A stretch of 64,000 nucleotides of DNA from Thermus sp. LT1-2-5 (GTDB lineage: Bacteria > Deinococcota > Deinococci > Deinococcales > Thermaceae), in assembly GCF_040363165.1 (NCBI RefSeq), contig NZ_BSRG01000001.1, positions 186,001 to 250,000 on the forward strand. Reading direction: 5' to 3'. Under the pieces are notes generated by a model. That model was not told where the DNA came from, did not search any database, and saw nothing but the letters and a program-made list of their open reading frames with translations. Position numbers and translations under genes: made by a program. Shown in pieces: positions 20,061 to 28,597 of the stretch. Position 1 is the stretch's first letter, and every line of letters begins with the position of its first letter.

Positions 20061-21718
20061 CGGCGCTCTTGCTTCCCTTGGCCTACCTGCTGGGGGCGCT
20101 TCCCTTGGGCTACTGGCTCGCCCGGCGGCGCGGGGTGGACCTGCGCACGGCGAGCCCCTACACCCTGGGCCTGGAAAACGCCTTGCGGCGCTTGGGGCTT
20201 GGCCTCGCCCTCCTCGCCTTCCTTTTGGACTTCCTCAAGGGCTACCTGCCCCTTCTCTTGGGCCGCGCCCTCGGGCTTTCCCTGGGGGAGCTTCTCCTTT
20301 TGGCCTTGGCGGTCTACCTGGGCCACCTCTACCCCCTCTTCCTCCGCGACCCGTGGCCCCTGAGGGCTAAGGGGGCCGGGGTCCTTTTGGGCCTCGTGGC
20401 GGGGCTTCCCCTGCCCCCCGCCTTGGGAATGGTGCCCTTGGCCTTGGGGTTAGCCCTTTACGCCCTCACGGGCTACGCCTCCTTGGGGGCCTTGGGCCTT
20501 CCCCTGGGCCTCTTTTTGGCGGGGGTTTTGGGGGGGTGGGGTGGGGTGGAAAGGCTTCTTGCCGGAATGCTTTTCCTGCTCGCCCTTTGGCGCTACAAGG
20601 AGAACCTGGGCCGGATCCTCGAGGGCACCGAGCCCAAGCTGGGAAACCCCTTGCCCCTGCCCTCGGACAAACAGGTGGTCTGCGCCTTCCTCATCCACCC
20701 CCTTACCTTGGAGGACTTCTGGCAAAGCCCCCGGTTCCGCTGGCTTAAGCCCCTGGTACGCCTGGGGCTTGTGCGGCAGGGGTGGGTGGAGCGCCTGGCG
20801 GAGCGCTTCCGCCCCATGAAGGTGGGGGAGGTGCGGGGGGTGAGGACGGCGGACGGGCGGGAGGTGCTCTGCCACCTGATCTCCGCCCCCCTTTTGCCCC
20901 ACCAGATCAAGGAAAAGCCTGAGCTTGCGGTGAAGCGGGCCATCCAGGGGGCGAGGCTTGCCAAGGAGCTCGGGGCCACGGTGGTGGGCCTGGGGGCCTT
21001 TTGGAGCGTGGTGGGGGAGAAGGGGAAACGGGTGCAGGAGGCGGTGCCGGGGATCGAGGTGACCAACGGCGGTGCCTACACCGCCGGCACGGTGAAGGCG
21101 GCCATCCCCCAGATCCTGGCCCACTTCGCCCAGACGGGCAAGGACCTCAAGGCCGTCACCGCCGCCGTGGTGGGGGCAAACGGGGTGGTGGCCTTTGGCA
21201 TCGCTCGCCAGATCGCGCCCCTGGTGGGCCGGCTCATCCTGGTGGGGCGGGACCTGGAACGGCTCAAGCGGGCGGCGGAAACCTTGAGGAAAAACCTGGA
21301 GCGGAAAGGAGAGGCCCCGGAGATGTTGCTGAGCACGGAGGTGGGGGCCATCAAGGAGGCGGACTTGGTCTTCACCGCCACCAGTGACCCCAACCCCATC
21401 ATCTACCCGGAGCACGTGAAGCCCGGGGCCTGGATCTACGACGAGGGGGTGCCCCCGGACGTCCACCCCTCGGTGCTTGCGGTGCCGGGGGTACGGGTCA
21501 TCCCCGGGGGGGTGGTGCGGCTTCCCGGGGAGGCCCGGGCCACCTTGGACCTCCACTTCGGCGCCCCCGATCAGGTGCCCGCCTGTCTGGCGGAAACCAT
21601 GATCCTGGCGGCGGAGGAGGCCTTTGATCGCAAGAGCCTGGGGGGGGAGCTAAAGGGGGAGAACATCCAGTTCTTCGTGGAGCGGGCGGAGGCCCTGGGC
21701 TTCCGGGTGGTGGACTAG
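20057..21718 (+). CDS. Fusion: degenerate PlsY-like membrane domain + acyl-ACP-reductase-like domain
   Basis: A 553-residue two-domain protein. Residues 1-190 are a multi-helix membrane region laid out like the acyltransferase PlsY, ending in the PlsY-like ENLGRILEGTEPK. However, the phosphate-binding motifs are lost: GSGNIGATN is replaced by ASPYTLGLE and GGKGVAT by RAKGAGV. Residues 205-553 resemble cyanobacterial long-chain acyl-ACP reductase (COG5322). Shared segments include AFLIHPLTLEDF, GLGAFWSVVGEK, VTNGGAYTAGTV, the Rossmann fingerprint VVGANGVVAFGIA (371-383) and ACLAETMIL. The cysteine at 510 in that last motif aligns with the presumed acyl-thioester cysteine of the cyanobacterial enzyme. 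I infer a membrane-bound reductase making a fatty aldehyde from an acyl-ACP or acyl-phosphate. No alkane-forming deformylating oxygenase is nearby. Confidence 0.8.
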   Translation: MTALLLPLAYLLGALPLGYWLARRRGVDLRTASPYTLGLENALRRLGLGLALLAFLLDFLKGYLPLLLGRALGLSLGELLLLALAVYLGHLYPLFLRDPWPLRAKGAGVLLGLVAGLPLPPALGMVPLALGLALYALTGYASLGALGLPLGLFLAGVLGGWGGVERLLAGMLFLLALWRYKENLGRILEGTEPKLGNPLPLPSDKQVVCAFLIHPLTLEDFWQSPRFRWLKPLVRLGLVRQGWVERLAERFRPMKVGEVRGVRTADGREVLCHLISAPLLPHQIKEKPELAVKRAIQGARLAKELGATVVGLGAFWSVVGEKGKRVQEAVPGIEVTNGGAYTAGTVKAAIPQILAHFAQTGKDLKAVTAAVVGANGVVAFGIARQIAPLVGRLILVGRDLERLKRAAETLRKNLERKGEAPEMLLSTEVGAIKEADLVFTATSDPNPIIYPEHVKPGAWIYDEGVPPDVHPSVLAVPGVRVIPGGVVRLPGEARATLDLHFGAPDQVPACLAETMILAAEEAFDRKSLGGELKGENIQFFVERAEALGFRVVD

Positions 21719-22380
21719 TGTGGCTTCTCCTTTCCCCCACGGCCCTCGAGGCCCCCTTTCTGGAAGGGGAGCGCTTTTCCTTCCTGGGCCGGAAGGGCCT
21801 TAGGGGGGAGGGCTTCGTCTACCTGGAAACCGGCATCGGCAAGGTGAACGCCGCCCTGACCCTGGCGGCTTGGGCGGGGCGGAACCCGGTGGAGAAGGCC
21901 CTCCTTTTCGGCCTTGCCGGGGCCTATCCCGATAGCGGGCTCCGCCTGGGGGAGGTGGCCTTGGTGGGGGAGGAGGTGGAGGCGGACCTGGGCCTTAAGG
22001 AGGGCCTAAAGCCCCTGGGCTTTCCCGCCTGGGAAGGGGGAGGAAAGCGCTACTACAACCGTTTCCCCCTGGATGCGGGCTTGACCCAGGCCCTGGGCCA
22101 CCTCCTGGGTCTTTCGCCCGTGGTGGGCCTCACCCGGGACCTGGTTTCGGAAAGCGAGGAGGAAGCCCGGGCCTTGGCCAGGCGGTGGCAAGCCGCTTTG
22201 GAGAACATGGAAGGGGCGGCCTTCGCCCGGGCCTGCCTCGCCTTGGGGATCCGCGGGGCGGAGCTTAGGGCCATCTCCAACCCGGCGGGCCTCCGGGACA
22301 AGGGGGCTTGGCGGATTAAAGAAGCGGTGGCGGCCCTGGGGGAAGCGGTGGGCCGCCTCGTAGGGTTTAAAGGGGCTTAG
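21718..22380 (+). CDS. mqnB: Futalosine hydrolase
   Basis: A 220-residue nucleosidase of the MTA/SAH phosphorylase fold. The motif [24 protein letters not shown] and the late [12 protein letters not shown] segment are typical of futalosine hydrolases. It releases hypoxanthine from futalosine to give dehypoxanthinyl futalosine in the futalosine route to menaquinone, which Thermus uses. The GTG start shares one base with the preceding stop (TAGTG). Its 3' end overlaps sodA convergently by 4 bp. An amidohydrolase at 62994 could supply futalosine by deaminating aminodeoxyfutalosine. Confidence 0.85.
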   Translation: MWLLLSPTALEAPFLEGERFSFLGRKGLRGEGFVYLETGIGKVNAALTLAAWAGRNPVEKALLFGLAGAYPDSGLRLGEVALVGEEVEADLGLKEGLKPLGFPAWEGGGKRYYNRFPLDAGLTQALGHLLGLSPVVGLTRDLVSESEEEARALARRWQAALENMEGAAFARACLALGIRGAELRAISNPAGLRDKGAWRIKEAVAALGEAVGRLVGFKGA

Positions 22381-22991
22381 CCCTTCTGGTAGAACGCCTC
22401 CGCCACGTCCCAGTTGAGGACGTTCCAGATGGCCTGGAGGTAGTCGGCCCGGCGGTTTTGGTACTTCAGGTAGTAGGCGTGCTCCCAGACGTCGATGCCC
22501 ACGATGGGGGTGAAGCCCTCCATCACGGGGTTGTCCTGGTTGGCGGTGGAAAGGACGTGGAGCTTGCCGAAGGGGTCCTTCACCAGCCAGGCCCAGCCCG
22601 AGCCGAAGCGGCCCATGGCCGCCTGGGTGACCTTTTCCTTGAGGGTTTGGAAGCCCCCAAGCTGCTCGTCAATGGCCTTTTTCAGCTCCCCCACGGGCTC
22701 CTTGGCCCCGCCCGGGGTGAGGAGTTGCCAGAAGAGGCTGTGGTTCAGGTGCCCGCCCCCGTTGTTGCGCACGGCGGTCTGGATGTCCTGGGGGAGGGCG
22801 GCGAGGTGCCGCAGGAGGACCTCCACCTCCACCCCGTGCAGGTAGGGGTATTTTTCCAGGGCGGCGTTCAGGTTGTTCACGTAGCCCCCGTGGTGTTTCT
22901 GGTGGTGGATCTCCATGGTCTTGGCGTCGATGTGGGGCTCGAGGGCCTCGTAGGGGTAACCGAGTTCCGGAAGCTTAAACGGGTACGGCAT
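22377..22991 (-). CDS. sodA: Superoxide dismutase (Mn type)
   Basis: A 204-residue Fe/Mn superoxide dismutase of Thermus MnSOD length. The metal ligands are in [23 protein letters not shown] and the [12 protein letters not shown] signature (D and H). The STANQDNP segment carries the Gln usually associated with manganese. It has no signal peptide, so it is cytoplasmic. GGGAGGTGA precedes the ATG, and TATAGT (minus strand, about 20 bp upstream) is a likely -10. The fumC terminator hairpin abuts this promoter. Confidence 0.97.
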   Translation of the reverse strand: MPYPFKLPELGYPYEALEPHIDAKTMEIHHQKHHGGYVNNLNAALEKYPYLHGVEVEVLLRHLAALPQDIQTAVRNNGGGHLNHSLFWQLLTPGGAKEPVGELKKAIDEQLGGFQTLKEKVTQAAMGRFGSGWAWLVKDPFGKLHVLSTANQDNPVMEGFTPIVGIDVWEHAYYLKYQNRRADYLQAIWNVLNWDVAEAFYQKG

Positions 22992-23019
22992 ACTTCACCT
23001 CCCAAGCCCCACTATAAAG

Positions 23020-23044
23020 CGCCCACCCCCTTTGGGGGTGGGCG
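23020..23044 (-). terminator. fumC terminator hairpin next to the sodA promoter
   Basis: CGCCCACCCCC and GGGGGTGGGCG form a perfect 11-bp stem around a 3-nt loop. On the minus strand it is followed by CTTTATAGT. The same bases therefore serve as the weak U-tract of the terminator and as the sodA -10 region. Confidence 0.65.
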
Positions 23045-23059
23045 TTCTCACAAACCGCC

Positions 23060-24457
23060 TTAGCCCTCGTGGGGCTTGGCGAGCCGCAAGGGCACCACGA
23101 TGCGGTCAAACTCCTCCTCCGTGAGGTAGCCCAGCTCCAGGGCCGCCTGCTTCAGGGACTTCTTTTCCCGGATGGCCTTCTTCACGATCTCCGCCGCCTT
23201 GTCATAGCCGATGGCCTTGTTGAGGGCGGTGGCCAGCATGGGGTTTTTCTGAAGGTGCTCCTCAATCCGCTCCAAGTTGGGCTCAATCCCCTTGGCCAGG
23301 TGCTCGTTAAAGGACTCCATGGCCTCCGCCAGGAGCTTGATGGACTCTAAGGCGGCGTCCACCATCACCGGCTTATAGACGTTGAGCTGGAAGTTCCCCT
23401 GGCTTCCGGCGAAGGCCACGGTGTGGTCGTTGCCAAAGACCCGCACCACCACCATGGTGAGGGCCTCCACCTGGGTGGGGTTCACCTTCCCCGGCATGAT
23501 GGAGGAGCCGGGCTCGTTGGCAGGGATGAAGATCTCCCCGATGCCCCCGTAGGGCCCCGAGGCCAGCCAGCGGATATCGTTTCCGATCTTCATCAGGGCC
23601 CCGGCCAGGGTGCGCAAGGCCCCCATCACGAGGACCAGCTCGTCGTGGGCGGCCAAGGCGGCGAAGCGGTTTTCCGCCACCCTAAAGGGAAGGCCCGTTT
23701 CCTCCGCCAGGTACTGGGCCACCAGCTCCCCAAAGCGGGGATGGGCGTTGAGGCCCGTGCCCACGGCGGTGCCCCCGATGGCGAGGTTGTGGAGGCCCTT
23801 TTCCGCCTCCTTGACCATGGCCAAGGTGTTCCTAAGCTGCGCCGCCCAGCTCCCCACCTCCTGCCCCAAGGTTATGGGCACGGCGTCCATGAGGTGCGTC
23901 CGCCCGATCTTGACGATGGTGTCGAAGGCCTCCGCCTTCTCCGCAAAGGTGGCGATGAGGGTTTCCGCCGCCGGGTAAAGCCTTTGGTGGAGCGCCAAGG
24001 CGGTGGCCACGTACATGGCGGTGGGGAAGGTGTCGTTGGAGCTTTGGCCCCGGTTCACGTGGTCGTTGGGGTGAACGTACTTGCTCCCCAAGGGCTTGCC
24101 CAAAATCTCCGAGGCCCGGTTGGCGATGACCTCGTTCACGTTCATGTTGGTCTGGGTGCCGCTTCCCGTCTGGAAGACCACCAAGGGGAAGTGCTCGTCC
24201 AGCTTGCCCTGGATCACCTCTTCCGCCGCCTGGATGATGGCCTTGGCGATGTCCTCGGGAAGCTCTCCCAGCTCTAAGTTGGCTCTGGCGGCGGCCTTCT
24301 TCAGCATCCCGTAGGCTCGGATAACCTCCGTGGGCATGCGGAAGCGCCAGGCCCCAATCTTGAAGTGTTCCAAGGAGCGTTGGGTCTGGGCTCCCCAGTA
24401 CTTGTCCGCCGGCACCCTCACCTCGCCCATGGTGTCCCGCTCAATCCGGTATTCCAT
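23060..24457 (-). CDS. fumC: Fumarate hydratase, class II
   Basis: A 465-residue homotetrameric, iron-independent fumarase converting fumarate to malate in the TCA cycle. The superfamily signature is [13 protein letters not shown], and upstream motifs include [18 protein letters not shown] and [16 protein letters not shown] (active-site histidine). GGAGGTGGTCC precedes the ATG. It follows terC by 21 bp on the same strand, so the two are probably co-transcribed, and it ends at a strong hairpin. Confidence 0.97.
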   Translation of the reverse strand: MEYRIERDTMGEVRVPADKYWGAQTQRSLEHFKIGAWRFRMPTEVIRAYGMLKKAAARANLELGELPEDIAKAIIQAAEEVIQGKLDEHFPLVVFQTGSGTQTNMNVNEVIANRASEILGKPLGSKYVHPNDHVNRGQSSNDTFPTAMYVATALALHQRLYPAAETLIATFAEKAEAFDTIVKIGRTHLMDAVPITLGQEVGSWAAQLRNTLAMVKEAEKGLHNLAIGGTAVGTGLNAHPRFGELVAQYLAEETGLPFRVAENRFAALAAHDELVLVMGALRTLAGALMKIGNDIRWLASGPYGGIGEIFIPANEPGSSIMPGKVNPTQVEALTMVVVRVFGNDHTVAFAGSQGNFQLNVYKPVMVDAALESIKLLAEAMESFNEHLAKGIEPNLERIEEHLQKNPMLATALNKAIGYDKAAEIVKKAIREKKSLKQAALELGYLTEEEFDRIVVPLRLAKPHEG

Positions 24458-24478
24458 AGGACCACCTCCGGACCGATT

Positions 24479-25222
24479 TTACCCTTCCTCCTCATAGGGC
24501 TGGTGGAGCTTTACGGGCTCGCCCCGAAGCCCTGCCCGAAGGTTCAGCCACTCCACGAAGACGGCGAAGCCCATGGCGAAGTACACGTAGCCCTTGGGGA
24601 TGTGCACCCCCGTGCCCTCCGCCACCAGGGTGAAGCCGATGAGGAGGAGGAAGCTTAAGGCCAGCATCTTCACCGTGGGGTGGCGGTTGACGAAGCTGTA
24701 AATTCCCTTGGAGGCCAGGAGCATGATGGCCACCGAGATGAGGATGGCGGCCACCATCACGGGCACGTAGCGGGTGAGGCCCACGGCGGTGATCACGGAG
24801 TCGATGGAGAAGACAATATCCAGGAGGAGGACCTGGGCGATGACGCTGGCGAAGCTGGGAGCCACCCGCTTCACGGCGTGCCCCGGTTCCCCTTCCAGCT
24901 TCTCGTGGATTTCCTTCACCGACTTGTAGATGAGGAAGAGCCCCCCGGCGATGAGCACCAGGTCCTTTCCCGTGACCTCGTGGTTCAAAAGGGTGAAAAG
25001 GGGCTTTTTCAGGGCCATGATCCAGGCGATGGAGAGGAGGAAGAGGATTCGGGTCGCCGCCGCCAGGCTCAAGCCCAGGACCCGGGCCCGGTCTTGCTCC
25101 TCCTTGGGGAGCTTAGAGGCCAGAATGCTGATGAAGATCACGTTGTCCACGCCTAGGACCACTTCCAGCACCGTGAGGGTCACGAGGGCGATCCACACCT
25201 CAGGGTTGGTGAGCCACTCCAT
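24479..25222 (-). CDS. TerC family integral membrane protein
   Basis: A 247-residue protein with about seven transmembrane helices. It contains the TerC hallmark acidic membrane motifs VLEVVLGVDNVIFISI and LLLDIVFSIDSVITAVGL. The family includes Mn2+ exporters (Alx, MeeF/YkoY-type) and tellurite-resistance proteins; metal efflux is the best inference. The ATG at 25222 starts at MEWLTNPEVW. A TTG two codons upstream is in frame. TATAGT lies 8 bp before the ATG and no Shine-Dalgarno sequence is present. It is divergent from the YpdA/Bdr-like gene. Confidence 0.9.
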   Translation of the reverse strand: MEWLTNPEVWIALVTLTVLEVVLGVDNVIFISILASKLPKEEQDRARVLGLSLAAATRILFLLSIAWIMALKKPLFTLLNHEVTGKDLVLIAGGLFLIYKSVKEIHEKLEGEPGHAVKRVAPSFASVIAQVLLLDIVFSIDSVITAVGLTRYVPVMVAAILISVAIMLLASKGIYSFVNRHPTVKMLALSFLLLIGFTLVAEGTGVHIPKGYVYFAMGFAVFVEWLNLRAGLRGEPVKLHQPYEEEG

Positions 25223-25230
25223 GGGCAAGA

Positions 25231-25247
25231 ACTATACCCCATAAACT
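25231..25247. promoter_or_regulatory. Paired divergent -10 boxes (terC / bacillithiol reductase)
   Basis: TATAGT reads leftward (25236-25231) and TAAACT rightward (25242-25247), 5 bp apart. They are 8 and 7 bp from their respective start codons. Both genes lack Shine-Dalgarno sequences and appear leaderless. Confidence 0.5.
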
Positions 25248-25254
25248 GGGGGGC

Positions 25255-26250
25255 ATGGTGGACGTGTTGGTGGTGGGAGCGGGGCCCGTGGGGCTTGCCT
25301 GCGCCATCGAAGCCAAGCGCTGGGGCCTTTCCCACATGGTTTTGGAAAGGGGCACGGTGGCGGAGACCATCTACCGCTTTCCCCGGAACATGGTCTTTTT
25401 CTCCGAGGGCAAGAACATCGAGATCGGAGGGCACCCCTTAGTAGCCCACGGCCCCAAGCCCACCCGTAGGGAAGCCCTCCTCTACTACCAGCGGGTGGCG
25501 GAACGGGAAGCCTTAAACGTCCTCACCTACACCGAGGTGTTGCGCCTCGAGGGCCAAGAAGGGGCGTTTCGGGTGCGGGCCAAAGACCGGCATGGGGAAC
25601 GGACCTTCCTCGCCCGGTACGTGGTCCTGGCCACGGGCTACTACGGGAACCCTAACCGCCTAGGGGTGCCTGGCGAGGATCTACCCCATGTCCTCCACCG
25701 CTACGAGGAAGGGGAAGCCTTCTTTGGCCGCCGGGTGGCGGTGGTGGGGGGGAGCAACTCCGCGGTGGAGGCGGCCTTGGAGCTTTATCGGGCCGGGGCC
25801 AAGGTGAGCTTGGTCCACCGGGGAAAGTGGGTGCGCCCTAGCGTCAAGTACTGGCTTCTCCCCGATTTTGAAAACCGGGTGAAGGAGGGGAGGATTCAGG
25901 CCCTCATGGAGGCCTGGGTGGAGGCCATCACCCCTGAGGGGCTTTGGCTTAGGCGCCCGGAGGGGCGGGGGTTTTTGGAGGCGGACTTTGTGCTGGTCCT
26001 CATCGGGTACCGGGCCGAGGACCGCCTCCTGCGGGAGGCCGGGGTGGTCTACGAGGGGGAAAAGCCCCGCCTGAGCCCGGAGTTCGAAACGTCCCTCCCC
26101 GGCCTGTTCGCCGTGGGCTCCTGCGCCTTTGGCCCCGATACCCGCTCGGTTTTCATAGAAAACGGCCGCGAGCACGCCAAACAGGCCCTTTCCGCCATCG
26201 CTAGGCGGCTTGGCCCCTTGACACCCTGCGAGGGGGCGGGCTATCCTTAG
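25255..26250 (+). CDS. YpdA/Bdr-type putative bacillithiol disulfide reductase
   Basis: A 331-residue flavoprotein of the thioredoxin-reductase-like family without a CxxC active site. The N-terminal FAD motif is VLVVGAGPVGLACAIEA (about 4-20). The NAD(P)H motif is VAVVGGSNSAVEAALEL near residue 160. The specific FPRNMVFFSEG and GYYGNPNRLGVPGEDLPHV segments match YpdA. It is expected to reduce oxidised bacillithiol with NADPH, fitting the bshB1 gene at 36106. The start is leaderless (TAAACT 7 bp upstream). The ilv promoter overlaps the end of this gene. Confidence 0.85.
   Translation: MVDVLVVGAGPVGLACAIEAKRWGLSHMVLERGTVAETIYRFPRNMVFFSEGKNIEIGGHPLVAHGPKPTRREALLYYQRVAEREALNVLTYTEVLRLEGQEGAFRVRAKDRHGERTFLARYVVLATGYYGNPNRLGVPGEDLPHVLHRYEEGEAFFGRRVAVVGGSNSAVEAALELYRAGAKVSLVHRGKWVRPSVKYWLLPDFENRVKEGRIQALMEAWVEAITPEGLWLRRPEGRGFLEADFVLVLIGYRAEDRLLREAGVVYEGEKPRLSPEFETSLPGLFAVGSCAFGPDTRSVFIENGREHAKQALSAIARRLGPLTPCEGAGYP
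26218..26247 (+). promoter_or_regulatory. Promoter of the ilv-leu-cimA operon
   Basis: TTGACA (26218-26223, perfect -35), an 18-bp spacer and TATCCT (26242-26247). It overlaps the last codons and stop of the bacillithiol reductase gene. The predicted start site is about 26254, four bases before the leader peptide ATG. Confidence 0.75.
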
Positions 26251-26257
26251 CGGCAAG

Positions 26258-26326
26258 ATGCGCTTCGCCCTCGCCCTATCCCTAGCCCTGGTCCTAATCG
26301 TAGGGCCGGCGGGGGGTAGGGTGTAG
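26258..26326 (+). CDS. ilv operon leader peptide
   Basis: A 22-codon frame ATG...TAG between the ilv promoter and an intrinsic terminator. Its middle reads LALSLALVLIV, i.e. a dense run of leucine, valine and isoleucine codons. Several are CTA and GTA, which are rare in this GC-rich genome. These are the three end products of the downstream operon, as expected for a ribosome-mediated attenuator leader. The peptide itself probably has no function. It starts within a few bases of the predicted transcript start, so its translation would be leaderless. Confidence 0.8.
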   Translation: MRFALALSLALVLIVGPAGGRV

Positions 26327-26344
26327 CGTTTTTCAGGCGCATCC

Positions 26345-26372
26345 AAAACCCCCCGGGAAACCGGGGGGTTTT
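26345..26372 (+). terminator. ilv attenuator terminator
   Basis: A perfect 12-bp stem, AAAACCCCCCGG / CCGGGGGGTTTT, around a GAAA tetraloop, 19 bp after the leader-peptide stop and 21 bp before ilvB. GGGGGGT at 26311-26317, inside the leader peptide, can pair instead with ACCCCCC at 26348-26354 as an antiterminator. Confidence 0.85.
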
Positions 26373-26393
26373 CGCTTAGCGAAGGAGGAGGCC

Positions 26394-28088
26394 ATGAAGG
26401 GAGCCGAGGCACTTTTAAGGGCGCTGGAACAGGAAGGGGTGGAGGTGATTTTCGGGCACCCAGGTGGGGCCATCATGCCCACGTATGATGCGCTTTACGA
26501 CAGCAAAATCCGCCACATCCTGGTGCGGCATGAGCAGGGAGGGGTGCACGCCGCCACGGCCTACGCTCGGGCCTCGGGCCGGGTGGGGGTGGTGATGGCC
26601 ACCTCGGGCCCTGGGGCGCTCAACTTGGTCACGGGCTTGGCGGATGCCCTCATGGACTCCACCCCGGTGGTGGCCATCACCGGGAATGTCCCCCGGGCCC
26701 TCATCGGCACGGACGCTTTCCAGGAGGCGGACGTCACCGGGGTCACCATGCCCATCACCAAGCACAACTACCTGGTCCAGGACGTGAACGAGATCCCCCG
26801 GGTGGTGAAGGAGGCCTTCCACATCGCCGCCACGGGGCGCCCGGGGCCGGTGCTCATCGACATCCCCAAGGACGTGCAGCTGGCGGACTTCACGGGGGAT
26901 TTTGACGGGGCGCTGGACCTTCCCGGCTACAAGCCCACCACCAAGGGCCACCCCAAGCAGATCGAAAGGGCCTTGGACGCCTTGGAAAAGGCGGAAAAAC
27001 CCATCCTCATGGTGGGAGGCGGGGCCCAGCACGCCCACGCCGAGCTCCTGGCCTTTGCCGAGCGGACGGGCCTTCCCGTGATCACCACCCTCATGGGCCT
27101 CGGGGCCTTCCCCGGCAACCACCCCCTGTGGCTCGGGATGCCGGGAATGCACGGCACCGTGGCGGCCAACCGGGCCATCCATCACGCCGACGTGATCCTG
27201 GCCATCGGCCTCCGCTTCGACGACCGGGTCACGGGCAAGGTTTCCCGCTTCGCCCCCCATGCCCACACCATCATCCACGTGGACATCGACCCGGCGGAGA
27301 TCGGCAAGGTGGTGCGCACCCACATCCCCATCGTGGGGGATGCCCGGCTGGTGCTGAAGGAGATGCTCAAAGGGGCCAAGCCCCTGAGGCTGGCGGGCTG
27401 GTGGCGGGAGCTGGAGGAGTGGCGCACCCGCTACCCCTTGCGCTGGAAACCCAGGTCCCACCTGCAAAGCCAAGAGGTGATCCGGGCCTTTTACGAGGCC
27501 ACCGGGGGGAACGCCATCGTCACCACGGGGGTGGGGCAACACCAGATGTTCGCCGCCCAGTTCTTCCCCGTGACGAGGCCCCGGAGCTTTATCACCTCTG
27601 GGGGCCTTGGCACCATGGGGGTGGGGCTTCCCTTCGCCATTGGGGCCAAGATCGCCCGCCCCGAGGAGCTGGTGATCGACTTTGACGGGGACGGCTCCTT
27701 CCAGATGACCCTGCAGGAGCTGGCCACCGTGGTGAAGTATAAGCTGGACGTGAAGGTGGTGATCCTGAACAACGGCTATCTGGGGATGGTGCGCCAGTGG
27801 CAGGACCTCTTCCACGCCAAGCGCTACTCCGAGGTCTACCTGGCGGATTCCAACCCCGACTTCGCCCGCCTGGCGGAGGCGTACGGCATCAAGGGCGTCA
27901 GGGTGGAGCGCAAGGAAGACCTGAGGAAGGGCGTGGAGGCGGTGCTCAACGCCGATGGCCCCGTGGTGGCGGAGTTCAAGGTCTACCACGAGGAGGGGGT
28001 TTTCCCCATGATCCCCGCCGGCGGCGCGGCGGAGGACATGATCCTTGACCATCCCGAGGAAAGGGAGCGGGAGGAGGTGGAGGCGTGA
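26394..28088 (+). CDS. ilvB: Acetolactate synthase large (catalytic) subunit
   Basis: A 564-residue thiamine-diphosphate enzyme making 2-acetolactate and 2-aceto-2-hydroxybutyrate. The N-terminal ThDP domain has the catalytic glutamate in ILVRHEQGGVHAA. The central FAD/regulatory domain includes GLRFDDRVTGK. The C-terminal ThDP/Mg motif is DFDGDGSFQMTLQELATVVKYKLDVKVVILNN, given here in part as GDGSFQMTLQEL...NN. GGAGGAGG precedes the ATG. It is the first structural gene after the attenuator and overlaps ilvN by GTGA. Confidence 0.97.
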   Translation: MKGAEALLRALEQEGVEVIFGHPGGAIMPTYDALYDSKIRHILVRHEQGGVHAATAYARASGRVGVVMATSGPGALNLVTGLADALMDSTPVVAITGNVPRALIGTDAFQEADVTGVTMPITKHNYLVQDVNEIPRVVKEAFHIAATGRPGPVLIDIPKDVQLADFTGDFDGALDLPGYKPTTKGHPKQIERALDALEKAEKPILMVGGGAQHAHAELLAFAERTGLPVITTLMGLGAFPGNHPLWLGMPGMHGTVAANRAIHHADVILAIGLRFDDRVTGKVSRFAPHAHTIIHVDIDPAEIGKVVRTHIPIVGDARLVLKEMLKGAKPLRLAGWWRELEEWRTRYPLRWKPRSHLQSQEVIRAFYEATGGNAIVTTGVGQHQMFAAQFFPVTRPRSFITSGGLGTMGVGLPFAIGAKIARPEELVIDFDGDGSFQMTLQELATVVKYKLDVKVVILNNGYLGMVRQWQDLFHAKRYSEVYLADSNPDFARLAEAYGIKGVRVERKEDLRKGVEAVLNADGPVVAEFKVYHEEGVFPMIPAGGAAEDMILDHPEEREREEVEA

Positions 28089-28597
28089 GGCACGTCATCT
28101 CGGTCCTGGTGCAGGACCACCCCCGGGTTTTGAACCGGATCACGAGCCTTTTCGCCCGCAGGGGCTTCAACCTGGAGAGCCTGGCGGTGGGGACCACCCA
28201 CGTGCCCGGGCTTTCCCGGATCAGCCTGGTGGTTTCCGGGGACGACCACACCCTGGAACAGGTGGAAAAGCAGCTCAACCGACTGATCGAGGTGCTCAAG
28301 GTCACCGACCACTCTGAGCCCCACGTGGAGCGGGAGCTTTGTTTGGTCAAGGTCCACGTGGCCGGGGTGGAGGAGCGCTTGGCGGTGAAGGACATCCAGG
28401 AGGCCTTCCGGGCCCGGGTGGTGGACGTGGCCCAAAGGAGCCTCATCCTGGAGCTCACCGGCGACTCCAAGAAGGTGGATTCCTTCATTGAGGCCCTGAG
28501 GCCTTACGGGATCCTCGAGGTCATGCGCACCGGGGCCGTGGCCATGAGCCGGGGCGAGAGGACCCTTAAGGTCAGGGAAAAACGGGAGGCGGTATGA
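28085..28597 (+). CDS. ilvN: Acetolactate synthase small (regulatory) subunit
   Basis: A 170-residue regulatory subunit. The N-terminal ACT domain begins [20 protein letters not shown], and the C-terminal ALS_ss domain starts near residue 80. It confers valine feedback inhibition and stimulates the catalytic subunit. The GTG start overlaps the ilvB stop and the 3' end overlaps ilvC by 4 bp (ATGA), so the three proteins are translationally coupled. The name ilvH is equally usable for this length class. Confidence 0.96.
   Translation: MRHVISVLVQDHPRVLNRITSLFARRGFNLESLAVGTTHVPGLSRISLVVSGDDHTLEQVEKQLNRLIEVLKVTDHSEPHVERELCLVKVHVAGVEERLAVKDIQEAFRARVVDVAQRSLILELTGDSKKVDSFIEALRPYGILEVMRTGAVAMSRGERTLKVREKREAV

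Noticed and set aside
26415-28052. 545-codon open frame antisense to ilvB
   Set aside because: GC-rich codon bias leaves long stop-free frames on the opposite strand; the translation is His/Gly/Arg/Pro-rich, without family motifs, and ilvB is unambiguous.
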